A DNA stretch of 64,000 bases, taken from contig NC_088786.1 of assembly GCF_949628265.1 (NCBI RefSeq), forward strand, positions 25,069,681 through 25,133,680, written 5' to 3'. Of this stretch, positions 22,788 through 33,511 are shown one piece after another. The position numbers and the translations under genes are program-made. This DNA is from Cloeon dipterum (Eukaryota > Arthropoda > Insecta > Ephemeroptera > Baetidae). A model generated the notes under the pieces. The model was not told the origin of the DNA. It saw only the letters and a list, made by a program, of their open reading frames with translations, and made no database searches. Numbering within the stretch: position 1 is the stretch's first letter; each line of letters begins with the position of its first letter.

Positions 22788-25700
22788 CTACAAGGAAACT
22801 TTTATGTTCACAACTCCTGCTTGTAAGCAAGATTCGATTTTAAGTTTTTGCCCTTCATGCACTGTCATGTTGTCCTCTAAAAGCACAGCTGCTTGGCGTG
22901 GGTATGAGTCTATCTGGTTTGTTTGAAATTCAACTCCTTGTCCATAGTCAAACTGAAACCAATGTGCAACAGCAGTCACTTTGCCTGTGCTAATTAGAGG
23001 CAGCTCGCTTTTGGCTGGCTCTTCTGTTAAATGTTCGCACAATTTCACTGAAAAAATCTCTTTCGGTTCACTAAGAACAGCGTGTGGTGTACTCTGAAGT
23101 CGCAAATCTAAATGTCGTTTTAGCTGCAACGCAAAGTGGCGATTTAAATTCAAAATGCTGCATCAATGAGAAATTTACCTTGTACTTGTTGACATGCGAA
23201 GCGATTTTAAATCCACTGACATGCTCATCTGTTTGAAGTTGCGAAACAGATTCCAACCAATCTGAATTCCAAATCTGACCAATGATTGAAAGACATTTTG
23301 GAAGCATCACTCCTTGAGGAGAAAGGCGTTTTCTAAAAATACAAGGAGCTTAACTTGAATTTTGATTTAAGTGGTTAGAACTTTACCGTAATTGTGAAAC
23401 GTAAAGGATGGTTTCTTGGTCAAGCTCTCCTTCAGGGGTGCATGGGTAGAGGATGATCAAGTCAAAGCAATCCAGTTTGTCTGCTTTGTTAAAGTCATCC
23501 AAATCGCAGTTATCGCCAGCTACCTTCCTTGCTAGGCTCATGCAACGACCTGAGCACCTCAATTTATCGCACACTCCCATTTTCAACAACAATAGACCCA
23601 AGTATGGAAATGGGCTTAAGTCAAGCACTTTCAGGCCAGCTTTGCCCTTAAAGGAGTTTGCCACCATCTGCATGGATCTCGTCCAAGTGCTGTCATTCAA
23701 CATCTCAATTGCTACACATTCAGTTAGCTAAAAAAATGAATTAATAATAATAGGAAAATAGTTTAAGTAGATAGATACCATAATTTCTGGTGTCAGTTCT
23801 TGCGAGTCTGGTTGGATCTTTAAAAGTCCGTGTGACGAGGAGACGGCGATGTTGACAGTTTGGCCAGATTGCAATTCAAGTGGCACGCTTAGAGCAAAAA
23901 CAGCTTGTTCCCAACAGGATTTTTTGCCTGGCTCTGAAGACAGCTTCAGGTCTTCGTCCACTTGAAGAACAAACCATGAAACGAAGGCGTCAATTTGTCC
24001 CGCATCGCAACACGACACCTCCATCTGGTCACAAGATTAAAATTTAAACAGGCTGGGAAGCATGTTAAAAAATACCTTTTTATCATGCTCCCCAGCCAAG
24101 TGCTTTTGAAGGTCTTGCGGGTCGTTAAAGTTAACTTCAAGTACAGCTACAGGCGAAGTGATGAATGTATATCCGCCAGCCACATACTCAAGTTTCTCAG
24201 AGTTGTAAGCTTCATTTTGAGCAGCAGCTAAACGAGTCCCTTCCAGCCCTAATCCCAAAGCATCCCACACACTGGGCTCCAGAGTATTCATCCTGGAGAT
24301 TGCGGCGCACTGCACGCCCGCAGCATAGATTTTCACCCCAAACGGAACTACAATGCCATTCCTGGAGCCTGCCCTGGGAGAAACTAAATTCCTGCTCTGG
24401 GGTAGAAGGAGACGATCCCATGCGTCAATCAGGGTTTGCAGCACGTTCTCTCCGAAGACGCCGGCGTCCAACGTTTCTGTCACTACAAGTGACACTCTGT
24501 ATTTATATCAACAATTTTTAGGAGCTATTGGCAGCATAATTTTAAATTTATATATACCTTGACGGAATATCAGCAGGAATGCTCAAATCAGTTGACATTT
24601 TTTGAAGAAGCTCGATTTTACTCTCAACGTTATTATCTAATATGACCTCTTTTGCAATCTCTATCATAGCCGCCGAACACTCGCAGGCAAACACCCTTTT
24701 TGCTCCTCCTTGCACTGCATACAAACTAAATTTTCATGATTAGTCGAGTTAAGACGAATCACAAGGAAAAGTACCTCAACAACGAAGTGCCAGTACCAAT
24801 GTCGAGGACTTTGGAGAACCCCTGTCTTATCTTCTTGAGAATTGCCTCGCGGTACGATTCATTTCTGATGGAATCATTCAGCATTCGGAAGTGCCACCGC
24901 TCCACCAGGGTGGAAGTCAAATTTTCCATGTTGTGCGCAGCTGGCAGAAAGTCCTTCTTGATGGCCAGCGCTTTTTCAAAAAAAGATTTCGCCTCCTCCA
25001 AGTGACCCATCCTGAAAACAAAACAAAACACTGTACTCTTCTGCCAAAGCAAACCGATCGAATTACCGATTGGAAACTTTTACAAGACTATATTAGAATC
25101 TAAGTGGATCCGACTAACTAGCTTTAAATGCGTGAAAGTTGATTGCGAAACGCTTTTAAAGTTGAACCGAAACCACTGATGCACGAGACACTAGAAAAAG
25201 CACAAATTATTCTTTGCACCCTTGCTTTGGCAGAGCCAAATCACTGACTGCAAGTTGTTCAACGAGAGACGTGGGAATGCTGAACGATGTTATTAAATGG
25301 CTCTTTCCAGTTCCCTTGTGACAGCCCTCGGCTTTGAAATTAGTCAAGGAGAGTCCCGTCAGGCAGTGTTCAGAATCGTCTGGATTAAGCCAGAACAGCA
25401 CTGGGTAACCGAGCAACAGGCCTGTAAGGGTCGGCCCGCTCCAGCCAGGTTTGGCCTCCAACGAACCTGATCCCGAGCTCAGAGCACACAAAATGGACGT
25501 GATCATTTCAGCGATTTCCTCTGCCTTGTCTGTGAGTGCAGGGATCGCCAGGCTTGAGCTGATGTCAACCACCAAGAGTTGTTGTTTCACGGTAAGCAAA
25601 AGTGTTTCCGTGCAGGCCACCAGGCAATCCTTCACAGAGGAAACAGACTTTTAGTGAAGGATGCGTTGCTTCAAATTTGTTTTTGAGACGCACTCCTTTT

Positions 25701-26369
25701 TGCAAGGTGAGCACTACCGTCTTGGGGGGTACCAAGCCTATGGCGACCAGCGACGCCACTGCCTCCTCAAGGTCGGATCTTTTCGGGACGAAAAAGTCCC
25801 ACACGAACGCTGGCTTGAGACCTGCCGTCAGGATCTCAAACCCCAAAATTATGTTGTGCATGTGCCTCCGAAGCTTTCTCAAAGGCCAAATTTGAGTCAG
25901 AACTGACAGCCACTTGTCATATTTATCTATGAGAAATCGCACTTCAAACAATGCAAATTTGGTACCATCACAATTGTTCACCACATTTTAAGATATTTTT
26001 TACCTGAAAAGGTGGGCGCCAAGGTTGTTGAGCACTTCATGGTTGTTTGGGTAAATTTCTAGTGCTTGTTGGTAGCAATGCAGCAGGTCTTTGTACCTAC
26101 TTTCCTCTTCAAGTTGCTTTCCCCAAGAGCCTGGAATATTAAATTTTTTACTTTATTTTTAATCATTGAAACAAAACACACTTTCGTCTTTTTTTCTTAC
26201 ACAAACAGTCAGATAACTGCTCCTGCAGCTCCTCTTGCCACGATTGTTCGAGCTTCAAGCATAAGGTAAGGTGAGCGAAGGCTCTCCCCCAATTTTCTTG
26301 GCCTAGATATGATAGCGCTTGGGCCCTGGAGTTCAGGGCCACTTCTCGAATCGCATCATTGTTACTCAT
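22788..26369 (-). CDS. PRMT9: Protein arginine N-methyltransferase 9
   Basis: Type II arginine methyltransferase that symmetrically dimethylates splicing factor SF3B2. Exons: 26201-26369, 26004-26130, 24775-25011, 24558-24725, 24076-24496, 23779-24024, 23387-23727, 23179-23332, 22788-23123, all in phase (732 aa; human 845). The N-terminal TPR repeats (AQALSYLGQENWGRAFAHLT; YQQALEIYPNNHEVLNNLGA; HLEEAKSFFEKALAIKKDFL) precede the first methyltransferase domain: SAM motif VLDIGTGTSLLSLYAVQGGA, then RVFACECSAAMIEIA, the double-E region SLVVTETLDAGVFGEN, then the beta-barrel. A second, degenerate methyltransferase half (AIEMLNDSTWTRSM...GLKVLDLSPFPYLGLLLLKM) is as expected for PRMT9. The 992-base intron 25012-26003 hosts a separate nested gene on the same strand. 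Confidence 0.93.
25207..25861 (-). CDS. C1orf74-like: UPF0739 (C1orf74-like) protein, nested in a PRMT9 intron
   Basis: Two exons: 25694-25861 and 25207-25629, joined by a 64-base intron (donor GTGCGT, branch-like CACTAAAA, pyrimidine-rich acceptor), giving 196 aa; human C1orf74 is 269 aa. The first exon starts MHNIILGFEILTAGLKPAFV; family members start with a similar helix followed by GLKP(A/S)F. The second exon has KQQLLVVDISSSLAIPALTD and GYPVLFWLNPDDSEHCLTGL, resembling the family's FVDVSSC... and GLPVLYW... stretches. Function in the family is unknown. The whole gene lies within PRMT9 intron 25012-26003, same orientation; its own promoter would have to be inside that intron. Family assignment is by eye. 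Confidence 0.6.
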
Positions 26370-28051
26370 GAGCGAAGACGATCTGTTGAATATTATAATA
26401 TTTTTATTTGTCAGATATATTATATTATGCCGTAATCTAACAATAAGTGAAATTTGGATTCCCTCTGAGTTTTACCTCGTCAGTCTAATCAGAAAATCTC
26501 AAATTTTCTAGCCACGAGTACTGTGTTGCATTGTAATAATATAATAAGTTATTATCATCGCAGCACAACGTTTCTGTTTACAACTCAGATCGTCTGATCT
26601 CCTGCCGGTGTGCCTGCCACCGGGCTCGCAACACGCAGCACTCGTAGCAGTTCGTAGAGAGTCGTTATATGAATGCTCAGAAGAGGTCGTCGTATAATTC
26701 TCTTTGGCGCGGGCGGTGCAGTGATACTGCTTTTTCTACTTGCGAGAGAAAACGGCTCAGGAAGTATTTATTTTGTGGATTATTTCAAACAAAGAAAACA
26801 CTGAAAACCATTTCACTAACGAACCGTCGTTTATTTCTTTATTTCTATGATCAATATATGTATATCAGCAAACAAGAATGTCCATTGAGTTGGGAAAAAT
26901 GCTTAAAAATATATTTATTTGCTTCTAAAATTGCTAAAATTTAAATGCTTTTTTACATGAAATAAAAGGGAAAAGTTTAATCTATGCGAGCACCTTTTTA
27001 CCCCTAGCAATTTGATAAAAACTAATTTTTTTAATTGGGCAATTCAATTTGTCAATGAATTTACATCAACTGACAACATTGTGAGAATAATGGGAAAACC
27101 ATCAGGGTCTTTCTATGTCCCTATCCATTTTTGTACTTATACAAACAGCCAATTTGATCAGCTTGCATGAATGGAGCGTTTAATAAGTTGAATGTCAACG
27201 AGCTGAAAAAAGGCAAAGGATATTAATTAAATTCCTTAAAGAATGTTTCTTTGCCTATTAATCTGTAGATTTCCTATTTTGCTTTAAAGCTTTTGCTGCT
27301 CTATCTATAAGCTTCTCAGCATATTATGCTTTTAAATTAATTACAATGCAAGTGTCTCTATATCTATCATCCAACACGTACATGCTGAGTACTTGTTTCT
27401 CCTTTTTCAGACCAGCTCGTAACCCACACGCGTAACACTATTTGCCTGTAAAATGGAAAATTAGTTTAATTCGACCAAGAAAACAGGATTAGTACCTTTT
27501 TTGTACAATCGCATCGGTGCTTTTTGTTCTCATCTCTTTTTGTGCATATAAGGTCAAGAGTATTTAACCTTCTGGTTTTCTGATGGCTTTTAAAACGATT
27601 CAATAAATCACTGCTAATTATATCAACATTTCAAATTAATCTCCACTGAAATGCATTTAAATTCGTTTTTGCTCTTTGGCGATGACATATCTTATAATAC
27701 ACATTATTTGCTTAATTACTAAACGACTCGATGACTAATGCGTATAATTTCAAGTTTTAAACAGGATCTCTGCGTGCCTGGTAAATGGCATTTAAGATTG
27801 ATTACATGCTTAGTTTTGTGCAAAGGCGGAAAAGGTTATTCCTCTTTCTTTATTATTATTTAGTGTATTGCTTCAATATTCCAGTTGTTGATAAATTAGT
27901 GATTGGAACTCGGAAGATCGAAGCGAGAAAACTTCTGGCTCGCTGGAAAAGAGCGGCGCGCATAGTAATAAATATATATGAGAGAACTTCCACTCATTTG
28001 CCAGAGTGGGAGTCAGCCAGTGAACTTTTTCTGCTATGGAAGGAGATCAGG
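26370..28051. other. Intergenic, 1.7 kb; no gene supported
   Basis: Upstream of PRMT9. AT-rich apart from a GC-richer patch at 26580-26720. ORFs here (for example 26669-26944 and 27785-28120 on plus) lack family resemblance and splice support, so I leave them uncalled. Confidence 0.6.
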
Positions 28052-28058
28052 TATAAAA
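28052..28058 (+). promoter_or_regulatory. TATA box of a candidate small gene
   Basis: GGTATAAAAAG in a locally GC-richer segment, followed about 100 bases later by a consensus splice donor (ATACAG|GTCAGT at 28158/28159). That is the layout of a focused promoter with a short non-coding first exon. Confidence 0.45.
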
Positions 28059-28228
28059 AGCTGTTGTGCCCTGCCTGGCATCTCTCTTTATTCCGACATA
28101 AGCACGACCTGAGGTTTTGAACGCCACGACCAACCGAGACTTCAGTTGCACGATACAGGTCAGTAATATAATTTTCCCATGTTCAGTATTCTATATTAGC
28201 ATGTTAAAGCGATAAACGATAATTGCAT

Positions 28229-28356
28229 CCTGGTGCCGGTAAAATTGCGCATAGCTCAAAAAATCAAAATCAATTTTACTTGTTGCAAGAAAAGGGCAAC
28301 AATAATTTCAAAAATTAAAAATTCGAGTGTTGAGCTATGTGCAATTTTACCGATTG
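28229..28356 (+). mobile_element. MITE-like element family A, copy 1
   Basis: Inverted ends: left CGGTAAAATTGCGCATAGCT (28237 onward, running to 28259) and right 28330-28352, whose reverse complement begins CGGTAAAATTGCACATAGCT. That is 23 bases with one mismatch. The total is about 120 bases, and the core contains CTTGTTGCAAGAAA. Matched, in opposite orientation, by the copy at 32998-33130. No coding capacity; a non-autonomous terminal-inverted-repeat element. Confidence 0.75.
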
Positions 28357-28753
28357 CTTGTTTTTAATACTTGTATTATAAATAAGATGAATAATTTAGG
28401 AAAAATTTTAAGTTAAAAGATGGTCATCAAATAATTTATTCTTGTTTATTCTCATCATGTCATAATAAATAAATAATAATCATGAATGATCAACGCGTAT
28501 CACGTGCTTTGAAGAGCATAAAAATATTGGTAAAACGAGGCTATAATAATAACAAAATTCAACAAAATTTCTCAAATTCATGTTATGATTTTATTATTTT
28601 TATTTGAGACATGACGATATTTTGTAGATTCTTATTTTTTTTAAAAAGATTCACTCTATCGTAATTTTTGTAGCAAAGAAATTTGGCGCCTTATACGCAA
28701 CTTTCACTGTAAGACGAAAGTGCACACGATACATGCACGGATAAGAATCAGAG

Positions 28754-28948
28754 ATGAGCGATTTAGCCGTGAGAAAAGGAGCGAGTTTTGATTGCCTTTT
28801 CTACTTTTACCGGCTGCTACTTAGCATTTTAACACTAATGCTTTTAATTGAACCCGCGGCTCCGATACCAGAATTTTTAAATGTCATTACAAGCAAAACA
28901 GACAACTTTCTCGTACTTAAACGCACTGAAAATGCGGCACATAATTAA
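28754..28948 (+). CDS. Candidate small secreted peptide or membrane microprotein, 64 aa
   Basis: Not a recognised family. Proposed gene: TATA at 28052, non-coding exon about 28085-28158, intron 28159-28672 (acceptor TTTTTGTAG), exon from 28673 with ATG at 28754 and stop TAA at 28948, and poly(A) signal AATAAA near 29063. The predicted protein has a 15-residue polar start, a hydrophobic stretch (CLFYFYRLLLSILTLMLLIE) resembling a signal peptide or anchor, then AAPIPEFLNV... and a short polar C-terminus with one KR dipeptide. Size and architecture would suit a peptide precursor, but this rests on signals only. The MITE-like element A copy 1 lies within the proposed intron. Confidence 0.3.
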   Translation: MSDLAVRKGASFDCLFYFYRLLLSILTLMLLIEPAAPIPEFLNVITSKTDNFLVLKRTENAAHN

Positions 28949-29099
28949 ATGATAATGTATAATGCCGTCATTCTAAAAAGCTGGTACCAGCAGCTCATTT
29001 TATGGAGCAATTACCACTTGCTATCAGTTGACAGAATAAAGTTCTTGTTTTCACTTTCCTTTCAATAAAAACAAATTTACATTTATTTTATTACAATAT

Positions 29100-31560
29100 T
29101 AAAAAAACTGTAAGCTTATATGAAATGCTTATCAAGGTATGTCTATCCCCTTAAGAGAAAGAAAATACGAAACGCCATAAATGTTTTACCCTATATGGTT
29201 GTCAGTTGACAAAAATTCAATACAGGTATAAAAAACCGTTTTACAGGCGAATGACTCACATCTTTTCATGTGGCGATATTTTCTGCTCGAGTGAGTCGTC
29301 ATGTCGTGCGCTGGAGAAAGGCCAAAAATAATTATTATCGAAATCAATTCAACTGCGCCGGTCGCTGGTAAATTGAGCGGCACACCATTCACTTTCTAAT
29401 GACTGCAGCGCAGCCGGCAATTGATCCGAAACCGTGCGCGATTTTGCCATTATTGATAATCTCACCGCGAATGTTACTTGTAATAAAAGTCAGCACACTT
29501 GGTTTTTATTACAAGATAATCAATGAGTATGCTCGTGGAAAATCTCAATAATGCCGATCCTGTCGAAAGGCAATTCGCGACCGACATATATTTTATCTTT
29601 CGCACCATATGGTTTTTTCCAGGTTACATACTTGATGCAGCGAGTTTCATGACCTAAAACGCATCTGCGAGCATTTGTCAAACTGTCGAGGCACATAATA
29701 TGCTAATTTTCAATCATGATATTTCTATTTTCATAACTATTCCTCTATCTTTATATACTCATTTGCTCAATATCAACAGAATAAAATTGTAAAATCCAAA
29801 TCAGAAAACCGGAAATGATCTGGTGAATCGCCAAAAATATAGTGTAAAAAATTCATTTGGAGAAGTTTTATGATGCTATTATAGGATCTCTAAACCAACG
29901 ACGCTCTTGCTCTTTTCTCGCCGTTAGAGGTGAAGTTCATATGCGTCCGCGAAGCAATTATTTTTAAGTGTATTTATTTTGCCGCACATAAGTGATATTG
30001 CTTCAAATATTTATCGTATGTGGGAGTTCATCGCACTTTCGAGTCGCCTTTTCAAGTGAAACACACACTTTTCTGAGTGAACAAATAACAGTGTCGCTTT
30101 TCACTCGAACACTCGCGGCGATCGGACTCTCGTTTGTATGCACAGCCAGGGATGTTTCGTCGTAGCACACACGTGAAAAAGGTCGCGCGCGCGATTATAA
30201 TAGGCCTACGCAGCTAGTGCGCGGCTGCCCACACTCGGAATGAGCGCTGGTTCAGCCAAAAGGTGAAGGTCCTGAGTGGGCACTTGCATGGAGGAAGATG
30301 AACTTCTGTTTATGCTATTTATTAACGCACGCTCGATCCGCACTCCTGATTCATCATTTTCGGGAGGAACCCAGCTTAAGTATTGCCTTTTCGGACACGA
30401 TGGACGTGCTGTGTTACTACATTGAATTCGTGAATAATAATAGAAGGCGGAAAGACCAATTTGCAGTTTACCTTTCTGGCATGTTAGTGAAGGGCGGATT
30501 TTCGCAAACGCCTTTTTTATCGACCATTGTTGCAGATTAACTTTAAAGTTTGATAATTCCGTTAATTGACCAAAAATTATGGCAAATGCGCCCGCAGCAA
30601 TTGCTCTATTTTCTTCATCTGTTAAATGAGGCCCATATATATATATATATATATCATATTTATTTTCAACCGCTCTCGCGTGGCTACATATATAATATTT
30701 TTTATCTGTCCGCAATCTGATTTCACGTGTATATATAGCTCTCCTGTTATATTTCACTTTCTCTATATCAACAATGGCGAAGATTGTTAACAAAGGGAGC
30801 CGGCGAGTTCATTCCACTTTATACCAACAACGAGTGTGCTTTTGATTTTAGACACGAGAGCACGCCCGATTTGACATTACATTCATCCAACTGGGTCACT
30901 CCTTATAAGGAGGCAATTCTCATTAAACTTGTAGGAATTACAAAGAGAGTGCACTCAACTTCTAGTAGAATAGTAGAAAGGTGTAAATTATGCGATACAC
31001 GCAAGCGCCGCATGTTTTAAAGCAAAACACATTAATGCTGCTTTTTATTTAAAAATAATAAGCAAATGCCAAGATCCTGCTTTGTAGTCACACGAGAGTA
31101 GTTCTTGATAGTGAAAGTATATCGTTTGAAACGTTTTTTTATTTGTAAATACCCTGTAACTATCCAGGCGCAAAAATAGTTTTTCAGTGTTAATTTTTAT
31201 CTCTATTAAACATACAAATACGACTGTTTTAGATGGCGGATACTAACATCACAATATCATCAAGCAAAGGTAAAATACCTTGAAGTGACGTGGAAGACAC
31301 TGGAGCGGAAAAATATGCTGCAGTTCTGCTGCTTTTAGTGCGATGTTGGCTTGAAAAGCGCAGGCAAGTTTGCATTTAACTTTTTGCACTGAGAGGATTT
31401 TTTAAATCGACGAATCATTTTCTGAATAAAATATTCAAATATTTGTATTTCTGTAAATTATGCACAGAATCACGCGAGAGGAGCGGCGGGTTTGAAGAGG
31501 ATAGCAGCGGCGCGGCGCATCTTGAATGAAGAGAAGAATGTGTGGCCGACCAGTACACCA
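29100..31560. other. Intergenic, 2.5 kb; one 195-codon open frame of doubtful value
   Basis: No recognised gene. The minus-strand frame 30206-30793 is open for 195 codons. It crosses an (AT)n run (30634-30652, read as alternating Tyr-Ile), has no family resemblance and no splice context. Its 3' half (30206-30500) is less AT-rich and more protein-like (PTQDLHLLAEPALIPSVGSR). A GC-rich alternating (GC)n patch lies at about 30182-30192. Confidence 0.4.
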
Positions 31561-32590
31561 CAAATAAAATGTGCATGCATTCTCACGAAACTTTGTGGCT
31601 AACATAACAGTTAACAGCACTTAAATTGCATGTTTGCATTTGAAATAAAACATGCATGAACCCTCTCCTCGAAAATAAGTGCATCGCCCACGAATGAATC
31701 CAGAAAACTTTTGACACCTCTACTCTTGTGACGCACTGTCTCTTTCAAATATTGCAATGCGTTTTAACGAGAGAATGCTGCACCATTGTTATCTTTCCGC
31801 ACGACTCTGCATGACTTCATTTTTCTTCCTTCCGCCTGCATGAAAATCCGTCACTTTTTTACTTCCATCAATCTCTTCCATATATTATTCCCTTATTTAC
31901 TTACAGTATGTGTTATATTTCTATATATTATGATATTGGCATGAAAATATAAGCATGCATAAAAGCATGAATCTAACCTGCATGAAGAATGCTGTTCATA
32001 CACGATCCAAAATCGAGTCTTAATTTTAAAATTCAAGAATCTATTTTTATATTTATGAAGATAAAATTCAATGCATGCATCCTCTAGCATGAAGACAAAT
32101 GCATGGAAAGGAAAAGTTCATTTTCTAAATCATTGCATGGAAAATCGCATGTGGCATGATGTATAGAAATAATGGTCAAATAGAGTGTATAAAACTCTGT
32201 TGTTTTTATAATGCGCTGATTTTGCACGATAAAAGAATGCGGAATGAAGCATGAGTTCATATCTAAATTTTCCCGCATGCAACTTTTCACTATATTATAT
32301 GAACAGTTAAGTGAAGATAAAATAAAATTATATTTAGCTTGACTGCACGATTGTTCCTCCCTTCGCATGATCCGTTCTTTTACCTCCTTTTTTGCATGCT
32401 TCCATGATACTTTCACTTTCCCTTTTCCCATAGCATGCCGTGATCGTTATTTTTGTGCTATGCACTCTCAGCACAGAAACCATGTTGCATGCGAGCATGT
32501 TCATTAACAACGGAATGAAAGCAGAAAGTAACTCTTCCTCGTGTTCAATTCTTTTAACACAAAACACAGCATGGTGCATGCATACACACA
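31560..32590. other. GCATG-motif-dense segment
   Basis: About 25 occurrences of GCATG, many as the palindrome-containing TGCATGCA, spread over 1 kb (near 31573, 31628, 31654, 31809, 31838, 31939, 31953, 31964, 31980, 32073, 32087, 32101, 32135, 32147, 32154, 32249, 32275, 32365, 32393, 32433, 32487, 32494, 32569, 32575 and others). One per strand would be expected by chance. No tandem unit and no ORF; spacing is irregular. Confidence 0.7.
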
Positions 32591-32997
32591 TTAATACAAA
32601 GAGACTGGTCGAACTAGATCAACGTGTATAGCCTTCAATTTTTGTCAATTTGTTTTACTGAATTAATTTAATTTCGTCGGATCCAAATAAGAGTTTTGAT
32701 GATAAATTATCATTTTTGCGGATTTAGTAAAATTCATTGCTGTTTAAACTATGTCTTGTTTTCATATTCTTATTCCCTCTGCTGAATTAAAATTACTTAG
32801 AATTGACAAATCACTGTGTTTTAATTTAATGAATGCCTTTTTGGTAAAAATTGGGCTTATATTTATTTAGTAAATTTGGTTGTGTTCAGAATCTTTATAT
32901 GGACTCCAAAACTTAGTTTTATTAGCTCATTGGTCGTTATCAAAAGTTGGAAACGCAGAATATTATTTTAAAGTGGAAATAAACAAGCAGGTATCGT

Positions 32998-33130
32998 CCT
33001 GGTGTCGGTAGAATTGCGCATAGCTCAACAAACAGTCAAATTTTAATTGTTGAAATAATTGATGTCCATTTCTTGCAACAAGAAAAATCACGTTTGGTTG
33101 TTGAGCTATGCGCAATTTTTACGGCACTAA
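32998..33130 (-). mobile_element. MITE-like element family A, copy 2 (inverted relative to copy 1)
   Basis: Left end TGTCGGTAGAATTGCGCATA (from 33003) and right end 33100-33126, whose reverse complement is TGCCGTAAAAATTGCGCATA followed by GCTCAAC. Both copies are preceded by TCCTGGTG. Read on the minus strand, its interior (CTTGTTGCAAGAAA, then CAATTATTTCAACAATTAAA) lines up with copy 1 at 28.3 kb. It is therefore the same family inserted in the other direction. Confidence 0.75.
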
Positions 33131-33511
33131 GATGATTTGCATCAATAATTGCAATTTGGAGCTGTAATGTGGCAACTTTTTTCTAACTAAAATGCTTGGA
33201 AATGAGTTAGTAAGGGTAAGGGCTATTTTATTGAATTGCAAAACAATACATTTCAGGCAGTTCGTTCCATAAAAGTAAAATGCATAATAATTTTGTTAAT
33301 TGAGTACGACAATAAAAAATTGATAGAGTGTAAAAGAAATATACTATTTTGTCAACTTGTCATTTTCTTGTAACGCTAGTCAGTAAGATTTTTTTACTAC
33401 CAGTCTTATAGTCATTTAATTTGAATTATAATTGTAAGTAATTAAATCAAATTAGCAATCTCAATATTGGGCTTCGGGTAAAGTGGAGAATTACTTTTCA
33501 TTTCACAGCCA

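Noticed and set aside
25565-25984. Treating the inner ORFs as PRMT9 coding sequence
   Set aside because: The flanking PRMT9 exons join in perfect phase without them, and their sequence resembles UPF0739 rather than any PRMT9 segment.
27785-28120. 111-codon plus ORF starting MAFKIDYMLSF
   Set aside because: It overlaps the TATA box and leader of the candidate small gene, is AT-biased and has no recognised domain.
30298-30540. 80-codon plus ORF
   Set aside because: Antisense to the doubtful 195-codon frame; no signals supporting expression.
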